Shown here: in pieces, positions 6,406 through 13,134 of the stretch
Layout: each line of letters starts with the position of its first letter
Position numbering within the stretch: position 1 is the stretch's first letter
Origin: Thermoplasmata archaeon
GTDB taxonomy: Archaea > Thermoplasmatota > Thermoplasmata > Thermoplasmatales > GCA-001856825
Direction of reading: 5' to 3'
Length of the DNA stretch: 15,986 bases
Assembly: GCA_021793855.1 (NCBI GenBank)
Contig: JAJYRY010000009.1
Coordinates: forward strand, 1-15,986
Notes under the pieces: generated by a model
What the model was told of the DNA's origin: nothing
Database searches by the model: none
What the model saw: only the letters and a program-made list of their open reading frames with translations
Program-made: the position numbers and the translations under genes

Positions 6406-8430
6406 ATGTCAAGTAAATATTACGTTGGAATTGACATAGGCGGAACTTTTACGGACATAGTAATTTTTGACTCTGAATCAAAGGACATTCAGATCCTTAA
6501 ACTTCCAAGTACACCAGATTTCCCTGAAAAAGCGGTGATAAATGCATTGAAATCTATCAATATTGACCCCGGAAAGATTATTTTGATTACCCATGCAAGC
6601 ACTATTGCTACGAACGCGCTTCTTACCAAGACCGGCCTTGCAAGAGTTGGCCTAGTGACCAACAAGGGGTTCAAGGACATAATTGAAATAGCAAGACAGA
6701 GAAGGTCTGAAATCTATAACCTACGCTATTCGCGCCCCGAGCCTCTAGTTCATAGAAATCACAGATACACTGTTTCAGGCAGAATTTCTTATGACGGGAA
6801 GGAGATTGAGCCGGTCAAACCGGCAGACTTAGATACACTGAAAAAAAGAATAAATAAAGACAAGATAGAGTCCATTGCTGTTTCGCTCTTGAACTCTTAT
6901 GTGAATCCATCGCACGAAATTCTGGTCAAAGAACATCTGCAAGGGTTCAAGGGTTATGTATTCCTCTCATCGGAAGTCAACCCTGAATTCCGGGAATATG
7001 AGAGGACTAGCACCACGGTGGTTAACGCAATCCTGGCACCTTTGGTATCAAATTACCTGAAAGATCTCAATCGCCACTTTCGTGACAGTGGTATAAGCGC
7101 CCCCTTTTACATGATGGGTTCTAATGGAGGCCTCAATACTTCTGAGTACGCCTCCAAGATACCCATTTCAGTGATAGAGTCCGGTCCTTCAGCAGGGGTC
7201 ATCGCCTCAAGTTTCGTTGCAATAACCTTGGGCCTTGACAAGGTCATAACATTCGACATGGGTGGAACTACTGCGAAAGCTGGAACGATAATAGAAGGCA
7301 AACCAGACATCTCTTCTGAATTTGAGGCTGCTGGAAAGACGCATAGTGGTAGGTCCATAAAGGGAAGTGGTTATGCGGTCCGTTTCCCATTCATTGATCT
7401 TGCAGAGGTTAGCGCAGGTGGTGGAACCATCGCGTGGGTAGATGAGGGTGGTTCGCTCAGGGTTGGTCCTAAAAGTGCAGGAGCTTCCCCTGGTCCTGCT
7501 GCCTATGGGAGTGGAGGAAAAGAACCCACGATAACTGACGCAAATATCCTTTTAGGAAGGCTAAATCCGCATCATCTCCTTGGGGGGAAAATGAAAATTT
7601 TTAAAGAGTTATCAGAAAACGCAATCAAAGATAAGATTGGGCAGAAACTTGAAATAGACGTCATTGCAGCCGCTGATGGCATAGTAAAGCTCATCAATAA
7701 TGCAATGGCAAAAGCTATATCAATCGTCAGTATCGAACGAGGAAGAGACCCAAGGGATTTCGTAATGATGGCTTTCGGAGGTGCTGGTCCGGTTCATGCT
7801 TGCGATCTAGCAGAAGAGATTGGGATAAAAGAGGTGTTTGCACCGCCAAATCCCGGACTATTTTCCGCATACGGTCTATTGACTGTTGACATAATAAGGC
7901 CGTTTTCAAAATCCGGAATAGGCCTTACGATGGATGCCATCGAAAAACAGCTCGACGCTTTAGAAGAGGAGGCCAAACAATCTCTAAAAATGGAAGGTTT
8001 CCAGAATGTGGATACTGAGAAGTACTTAGATATGCACTATGTCGGTCAATCTTTTGAGCTCGCCATCCCACTTGCATGGGATTCCGACCCGTTTGCATAT
8101 TTCAAAAATGAGCACAAGAAGATATATGGTTATTATTCAGATGATCCGATTGAGGTTGTGAACACAAGAGTGATTGCAAAGGCAAATGTTCCAAAGATTG
8201 AGATAAACGAGTACAAGGAAGGTGGATTAATGGCTGAAGAATCCAGAAGGAAGGTATATTTCAACGGGGAGTTCGTCGACACTCCAGTGTTTACGAGGGC
8301 AAAAATCCCAGTCGGCTCGAAGGGTATCGGCCCGACGATCATAGAAGGCTATGACTCAACTGTTGTCGTTAATCCTGGATGGTCTTGGACTGTCGATAAA
8401 TATCTTAACGTGAATGTAAGGAGGAATTGA
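6406..8430 (+). CDS. hyuA: Hydantoinase/oxoprolinase family protein, subunit A (ATP-binding)
   Basis: This protein of 674 residues is the A subunit of the ATP-dependent hydantoinase/5-oxoprolinase family, which opens cyclic amides (hydantoins, 5-oxoproline, lactams) with ATP; some relatives carboxylate acetone. The N-terminal phosphate-binding motif DIGGTFTD is at residues 10-17, followed by THASTIATNALL (from 62). The central ATPase motifs SGPSAGV (about 259-265) and FDMGGTTAK (283-291) are intact. The C-terminal part carries SAGGGTIAW (336-344), PGPAAYG, TDAN and GGAGPVHA (458-465). Length is normal for the family. A TTG at 6394 also opens the frame, but the TATA box predicts transcription from about 6403, so the ATG at 6406 is preferred. 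Its TGA is one base before the hyuB ATG, so the two form an operon and a complex. No acetone carboxylase gamma subunit is present. The actual substrate is unknown. Confidence 0.92.
   Translation: MSSKYYVGIDIGGTFTDIVIFDSESKDIQILKLPSTPDFPEKAVINALKSINIDPGKIILITHASTIATNALLTKTGLARVGLVTNKGFKDIIEIARQRRSEIYNLRYSRPEPLVHRNHRYTVSGRISYDGKEIEPVKPADLDTLKKRINKDKIESIAVSLLNSYVNPSHEILVKEHLQGFKGYVFLSSEVNPEFREYERTSTTVVNAILAPLVSNYLKDLNRHFRDSGISAPFYMMGSNGGLNTSEYASKIPISVIESGPSAGVIASSFVAITLGLDKVITFDMGGTTAKAGTIIEGKPDISSEFEAAGKTHSGRSIKGSGYAVRFPFIDLAEVSAGGGTIAWVDEGGSLRVGPKSAGASPGPAAYGSGGKEPTITDANILLGRLNPHHLLGGKMKIFKELSENAIKDKIGQKLEIDVIAAADGIVKLINNAMAKAISIVSIERGRDPRDFVMMAFGGAGPVHACDLAEEIGIKEVFAPPNPGLFSAYGLLTVDIIRPFSKSGIGLTMDAIEKQLDALEEEAKQSLKMEGFQNVDTEKYLDMHYVGQSFELAIPLAWDSDPFAYFKNEHKKIYGYYSDDPIEVVNTRVIAKANVPKIEINEYKEGGLMAEESRRKVYFNGEFVDTPVFTRAKIPVGSKGIGPTIIEGYDSTVVVNPGWSWTVDKYLNVNVRRN
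8418..8425 (+). promoter_or_regulatory. Shine-Dalgarno site of hyuB
   Basis: AAGGAGGA lies within the last codons of hyuA, 6 nt before the hyuB ATG. This near-perfect site explains translation of the internal operon gene and contrasts with the leaderless first genes. Confidence 0.7.
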
Positions 8431-8431
8431 G

Positions 8432-10069
8432 ATGGACCAATTTTCAAGTCAGATAATCAGGAATTCACTGTTCTACGGTAGCGAAGAGATGGGTATTGCA
8501 CTCAGAAATTCTGCTTATTCTCCCAATATCAAAGAGAGAATGGATCATTCAGCAGCCATATTTGATTCAGATGGCAACCTGCTTGCTCAGGCCGAGCACA
8601 TCCCAGTTCACCTCGGATCGCTTCCCTGGGGCTTGAGGAATACGCTGAATTACATGAAAAAGGAATCGCTGGAGATTGAAGATAATTCCATGATCGTTGT
8701 CAACAATCCGTACATTGCAGGAACACACCTCAATGACGTTACCGTGATAAGACCGATATTCTTCAGAGGTGACCTGATAGGCTTTTCAGCAAATAAGGCG
8801 CACCATTCCGACATAGGAGGCAAGGTTCCGGGCAGCATATCCTCCGATGCCAAATCTCTGTACGAAGAAGGTTTGATCCTAGATCCAGTATTCTTGATCA
8901 GAAGAAACGAATTTAATAGGGATGTTTTTTCATTGTTTTCCATTAACTCAAGAAATCCTTATGAGAGAAGGGGGGACCTGAAAGCACAGATAGCTGCAAA
9001 TCTCACAGGTGAAAAGAGAGTGAAGGAAATAATAGAAAAATATGGAGTAGAAGCGTTTAATGAAGCAAATCTAACAGCTTTTCAGTATGCTGAAAGGATG
9101 ACCCTTTCAAAGATCAAAGATATGAAAAAAGGTTCATACGACGCTGAGGATTATCTGGAATCACCAGAAGGAAAAGACATAAAATTAAAGGTGAGGGTTG
9201 CGGTAGGGGACAGCGAAATAAAGGTAAATTACGCAGGAACAGATAAACAGGTTTTGTTTCCCCTGAATGCAGTCTTAGGAGTCACAATTTCAGGGGTGCA
9301 ATTTGTCTTCAGAAGCCTCCTAGGGGAGGATGTTCCGGTGAACTTTGGTACCTTCAAATCTATAAAAATAGAAGCGGAGGAAGGGACGGTCCTGAATCCT
9401 GTTTTTCCTGCTCCTGTCTCCGGCGGTAACGTGGAAACTAGCCAAAGAAACGCTGACGTTCTCTATCTAGCGATGAGCAAGGCTATGCCCGATACTGTTC
9501 CTGCTGCTGCGGGAGGATCAATGAACAATATTATGATGGGAGGCTTATATAAAAATAAAACCTGGGCATTCTACGAGACCATAGGTGTTGGACTTGGGGG
9601 CAGAAAAGGCATGGATGGAGTCGATGGTGTTCATTCCAACATGACCAATACTATGAACACCCCTATAGAAGAGATAGAAAAGAATCTTCCTCTACTCGTT
9701 ACTCGGTATGAGTTTAGGACAAACAGCGGTGGTGAAGGAGAGTACAGGGGAGGTTGCGGAATAATAAGGGCATACAAAGTCAGAGAGGGTTCAGTTACGG
9801 TTACAGTACTTTCGGAAAGGGGTATTCATAGACCGTGGGGCTTGTTCGGCGGTCTACCTGGAAAACCAACTGAAGTCAAGACAGTGAATGGTGGAAAAAC
9901 AAAGAAGAGAGGAACCAAGGGAACCTTCGAACTCAATGAAAACGACATTTTTGAGATAAGAACAGCAGGTGGAGGGGGATATGGAGAACCCTCGAAAAGG
10001 TCTTCATCAGCGTTAAAGAGTGACAAAAATAATGGATTTACATTTAGACCTAGGAATAAGAATAAGTAA
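8432..10069 (+). CDS. hyuB: Hydantoinase/oxoprolinase family protein, subunit B
   Basis: This 545-residue protein is the B subunit that pairs with HyuA; the two share the catalytic work of ATP-dependent cyclic amide hydrolysis. Family motifs run in order: MDHSAAIFD near 37-45, NNPYIAGTHLNDV (91-103), the metal-binding-type HHSDIGG (124-130), ERRGDLKAQ (178-186), SGGNVETSQR (330-339), NSGGEGEYRGG, and GGGGYGEP (513-520) close to the end. It is about the usual length for HyuB, and the motifs look complete. The final 25 residues are a basic, serine- and asparagine-rich tail beyond the last family motif. It is cytoplasmic, with no signal or membrane segment. It starts at ATG 8432, one base after the hyuA stop, with a strong ribosome-binding site. 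Which cyclic amide it acts on cannot be told. Confidence 0.92.
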   Translation: MDQFSSQIIRNSLFYGSEEMGIALRNSAYSPNIKERMDHSAAIFDSDGNLLAQAEHIPVHLGSLPWGLRNTLNYMKKESLEIEDNSMIVVNNPYIAGTHLNDVTVIRPIFFRGDLIGFSANKAHHSDIGGKVPGSISSDAKSLYEEGLILDPVFLIRRNEFNRDVFSLFSINSRNPYERRGDLKAQIAANLTGEKRVKEIIEKYGVEAFNEANLTAFQYAERMTLSKIKDMKKGSYDAEDYLESPEGKDIKLKVRVAVGDSEIKVNYAGTDKQVLFPLNAVLGVTISGVQFVFRSLLGEDVPVNFGTFKSIKIEAEEGTVLNPVFPAPVSGGNVETSQRNADVLYLAMSKAMPDTVPAAAGGSMNNIMMGGLYKNKTWAFYETIGVGLGGRKGMDGVDGVHSNMTNTMNTPIEEIEKNLPLLVTRYEFRTNSGGEGEYRGGCGIIRAYKVREGSVTVTVLSERGIHRPWGLFGGLPGKPTEVKTVNGGKTKKRGTKGTFELNENDIFEIRTAGGGGYGEPSKRSSSALKSDKNNGFTFRPRNKNK

Positions 10070-10232
10070 GTATGAAATTCTATATCCAAAAATGTTAAAC
10101 AATGCACATTGAAGTCTTAATTTGTCGCTTCTATTTCATCCTTCATTCCCATTTTATAAATTACCTATATTTTTAATGCGTTTTATACAGCATGGAGAAA
10201 AACCATCGATTCTCTTTCATATTAGAGGTAGC

Positions 10233-10240
10233 TTTATAAT
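10233..10240 (+). promoter_or_regulatory. TATA box of the dead transposase gene
   Basis: TTTATAAT is centred about 28 nt before the ATA at 10265 that replaces the transposase start codon. The promoter appears to have survived while the gene decayed. Confidence 0.4.
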
Positions 10241-10264
10241 AGCATTATTTGTATATTATACGTC

Positions 10265-11595
10265 ATAACGTTCATAAGGAAGATCAAGAAGCAATCTGGT
10301 ACGTACGTTGCATAGGTCCAATCCGTTCTGGAAAATGGCAAGACAAGGCAGAAGGTGATAAGCTTCATAGGCAAGGAGGTGGGAGAAAAAACCTGTGAGG
10401 AGCATAAGCTCCTCATCCGTGAAGGTCACCGCCGTAAAGAGGCACCTGGACATAGAGGTCATTAACAGGATTGCCGAAGACCTAAATCTCATTGGCCTCA
10501 GCCCTGAGTTATTGATTCTTGCGTATTCCCAGCTGCTCGACAGACCACCAATAAACAGGATGGAGGGGTGGCTCAGCAACACGGACATGCTTGAGATTCT
10601 CGGCGTAGAAAGCACGTCCACGTACAGGCTATACGACTCACTGGACGAGCTGAACGAATCGGACTTCACTAAAATGGAAGAGAACAGGGCGGTGATTATA
10701 GACGTGACTGAAACATATTTTGAGGGTAAGAGAATGGAAGGGGAATACCGAAGTGGAAAAAGGACGAGAAGGTGAAGAAGCTGGTACAGATTGCACTGGC
10801 CTTCACTGAAAACAGGGGTTTCCGCTCTTCCACTGGACGTATGGAGGGAACATATCTGACAAGAGGATATTCACGGAGATGACCTCCACGCTAAAGGAGA
10901 GGGGGTAATCATCCACCGTCATGGAGAGGGAGCTCTACTCGAAGAAGAGCATAGAGGACGCCCATGCACTGAAGATGAATGTGATATGCGGCATCATCAA
11001 GGACAGGGAGATGAGAAAAATACTGCTAGCAATGGACAGGAGTAGCATATACGAGAAGGAGAACAGGGTCTCCCTCAGGAACACCCATGTATACAATATA
11101 TACATAAAGTCCATGGAATTCATGCAAGGGAAACATATAGCTGTCTAAAACCCTCAGCTCGAACGGATAAGGAGGGAGCACTACTACGAACACTCATCTG
11201 ACGAAAATGTTGCATCTCTTTTGGGCTATTCCATCATATGCCACAACACATCCCTTGACGATAAGGATGTTGTGAAGAGATACTACGCAAAGGATACGAT
11301 AGAGAGGGCGTTCAAGCACATGAAGGGGGTACTATCCCTCAGTCCTGAGGGAGTGTGGGTGCTTTCTTATGTTTATGCACACATGAAGATATGTTACCTT
11401 TCATACACAATACTATCGATGCTGCAGTATCATATAGAGAGGGCAGGCATATCAGGTGAGGATGACCTGGAACTGTTGAGCGGAGGGTACAGTATGCAGT
11501 TGATGGACAGGGGGTCGGGATTTAATTGGTCCACAAACGTAGAACCCTCTATGAAATAGGAAGAGATCAGGAACATGGTGTATAAAACTCAGTGA
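10265..11595 (+). pseudogene. Decayed IS4/IS1634-type transposase
   Basis: Read across three frames, this is a DDE transposase of about 440 residues. The N-terminus reads TFIRKIKKQSGTYVA, then an in-frame TAG (10313-10315), then VQSVLENGKTRQKVISFIG. The frame shifts near 10385 into VRSISSSSVKVTAVKRHLD, and again near 10750 and 10827. Further in-frame stops are at 10906-10908, 11146-11148 and 11557-11559, and the frame ends at the TGA 11593-11595. The first catalytic aspartate (IDVTETY, codon 10701-10703) remains. The position expected to hold the second aspartate reads VMERELYS, with glutamate (10924-10926). The C-terminal YYAKDTIERAFKHMKG block keeps the catalytic glutamate (11302-11304). 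The start ATG is now ATA at 10265. This element cannot make active transposase. I could not delimit its terminal inverted repeats. Confidence 0.85.
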
Positions 11596-11614
11596 AAAGT
11601 TAGAAAATTAAGCG

Positions 11615-11624
11615 TTTTTTATTT
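11615..11624 (+). terminator. Poly-T tract after the transposase remnant
   Basis: TTTTTTATTT lies 20 nt after the last codon of the transposase remnant and is the likely terminator of that former gene. There is no hairpin, as usual in archaea. Confidence 0.3.
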
Positions 11625-11678
11625 CTAAATTAGCTGCTTTAATAGACTGGTTTGATAACAAATATAGATGCGGGGGAG

Positions 11679-11725
11679 GCGCACTTTAAATTAGATTTGT
11701 GCGCAAACATTAATAACTAGTAATG
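11679..11725. promoter_or_regulatory. Two dyads at the recombinase promoter (candidate operators)
   Basis: GCGCAC (11679-11684) and GTGCGC (11699-11704) form a perfect 6-bp inverted repeat with half-site centres 20 bp apart, directly upstream of the TATA-like element. A second, imperfect 18-bp palindrome (11708-11725, CATTA...TAATG, 7 of 9 pairs) covers the TATA-like element itself. Such positions would suit repression of the recombinase gene, by itself or by another protein. This is inferred from symmetry and position. Confidence 0.35.
11710..11716 (+). promoter_or_regulatory. TATA-like element of the recombinase gene
   Basis: TTAATAA is centred about 25 nt before the ATG at 11738, again matching leaderless transcription. 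It is a weaker match than the hyuA box. Confidence 0.4.
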
Positions 11726-11737
11726 CTTAACTAAATA

Positions 11738-13024
11738 ATGGAAAATGAGACTGTTTATGAAATAGACCACAATCTCGAACTCTGCAAATTGCGTCTTAAG
11801 GAGGAGAACTCAATTCCCGGGAAAGTGAAGGATGCGATACTGGAATTTGTAGACGACATGGCAATAAAGGGGAGATCGAAGCACAGGCAGTACTTCTACA
11901 TAGAGAGACTGAAGATAATGGCAAGGATAATGGGGGAGAAATTTCTCTCCCCGGACAAGGATGACGTGAGGAAGGCGATGTTGAAGCTGAGGGGAGGAGG
12001 GGCTGTGATACAGGAAAGGTATTCCGAACGGACGATCAGCGACATCATCCAGGTCATGAAGACATTCTACTCCACGTATCAGGACGGGAAGTTCAAAAAT
12101 GCAGTGGAATGGCTAGAGGTGAACAACCATGCATCCAGGCAGAAGAAGCCTGAGGACATTATAACAAAGGAGGAAATAAACTCCCTCCTGAATGCATGCG
12201 TAAATGAGAGGGACAAGTGCCTCATTGCCATGGCCTATGACAGCGGCGGAAGGATAGGGGAACTGCTGACGCTGAAGGTCAGGGACGTGGTATACGACAG
12301 TTATGGGATGAAATTGACTGTCTCAGGGAAGACGGGCGTAAGGACAATCAGGGTTGTGGGGGACAGTGTATACATTGCCCGTGACTATCAGAAGAAATAC
12401 GGCAGAACGAACCCTGACGATTTCTTTTTCGTGCAGATAGAGGGAAAGGGAAGGACAGGGCCGATGAAATATTCTCAATTCCACAGCATGCTTAACAAGG
12501 TGAAGAAGAGGGCGGGGATCACGAAGAGGATACATTCCCACCTGTTCAGGCACACGAGAGCAACTCTCCTCGCAACCAGCCTAACTGAAGCGCCTCTCGA
12601 GTCTACGATGGGATGGGTTCATGGGTCCAGGATGAGCAGGGTGTACGTGCATCTGAGCGACGATGTCGTGGACAACGCAGTGCTCAAGGTTTACGGAATA
12701 ACGAAGAAGGACGATGGGAATGGGCTTGAGTACGTTCCAAGGGTTTGCATGAGGTGTGGAAAGGAGAATCCCAAGATCAATAACTACTGCTCTAGATGCG
12801 GCATGCCACTCGACAGAAAGAAGATGATTGAATTCGAGAGAGAAAAGAGGGAGGCAAGGGAATTGATACTCAATTCGAATGTCATAAACGAAGGGGAAAA
12901 GGAGATTCTCAGGAACACGGACCAGGACTCAGACGACATTGTGATGAACGTCATCTATAAATTGGCAGAAATGAGCCCAGAAACATTGAAGGGCTTGATA
13001 AGTGAAGAGAGGAATAAACTATAA
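11738..13024 (+). CDS. Tyrosine recombinase/integrase with C-terminal zinc ribbon
   Basis: This 428-residue protein cuts and rejoins DNA through a tyrosine-DNA link, like XerA and archaeal integrases. The helical SAM-like core-binding domain covers about residues 30-125 and the catalytic domain about 140-320. The catalytic set is complete: R172 (GGRIGELL), K198 (VSGKTG), H268 and R271 (HLFRHTR), H295 (GWVHG, where many relatives have GH) and the nucleophile Y303 (VYVHLS). A four-cysteine zinc ribbon follows (C337, C340, C351, C354), then a charged helical tail of about 65 residues. It starts at ATG 11738. It may be a mobile-element integrase or a resident recombinase; no tRNA or att duplication is visible beside it. 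It lies between a dead transposase and the distal end of the CRISPR array. The gene looks intact. Confidence 0.9.
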   Translation: MENETVYEIDHNLELCKLRLKEENSIPGKVKDAILEFVDDMAIKGRSKHRQYFYIERLKIMARIMGEKFLSPDKDDVRKAMLKLRGGGAVIQERYSERTISDIIQVMKTFYSTYQDGKFKNAVEWLEVNNHASRQKKPEDIITKEEINSLLNACVNERDKCLIAMAYDSGGRIGELLTLKVRDVVYDSYGMKLTVSGKTGVRTIRVVGDSVYIARDYQKKYGRTNPDDFFFVQIEGKGRTGPMKYSQFHSMLNKVKKRAGITKRIHSHLFRHTRATLLATSLTEAPLESTMGWVHGSRMSRVYVHLSDDVVDNAVLKVYGITKKDDGNGLEYVPRVCMRCGKENPKINNYCSRCGMPLDRKKMIEFEREKREARELILNSNVINEGEKEILRNTDQDSDDIVMNVIYKLAEMSPETLKGLISEERNKL

Positions 13025-13090
13025 GGAATTCAACAAGGTAGACAGACAATAACAGGTAACATTCACCTACGTAACAGATATGTCTGAGAC

Positions 13091-13106
13091 CTTTTCCATT
13101 TTTTCA
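13091..13106 (+). terminator. T-rich tract between the recombinase and the CRISPR array
   Basis: CTTTTCCATTTTTTCA lies about 70 nt after the recombinase stop and may end its transcript before it enters the array as antisense RNA. It is weak evidence only. Confidence 0.3.
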
Positions 13107-13134
13107 TTGTGAGGATACAAGTCTTCAGGTTGCC

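Noticed and set aside
6406..10069. Acetone carboxylase as identity of HyuAB
   Set aside because: The small gamma subunit needed for acetone carboxylase is absent, and hyuB is followed by non-coding sequence and a transposase remnant.
2199..10107. Many open frames opposite or within the metabolic genes
   Set aside because: They are shadows of the five intact coding regions. Their sequences show no family motifs, and the real genes on the other frame have complete conserved motifs.
10192..10239. A 15-codon open frame starting MEKNHRF
   Set aside because: It is too short, has no homology that I recognise, and overlaps the transposase promoter.
10070..11700. Terminal inverted repeats of the dead insertion sequence
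   Set aside because: The best pair, CTTAATTT near 10116 and AAATTAAG near 11605, is short, AT-rich and does not extend. I could not define the ends or a target duplication.
13025..13134. Leader of the CRISPR array on the left side
   Set aside because: The stretch is short, is not clearly AT-rich, and flanks the only variant repeat. The repeat tag also points to transcription from the right.
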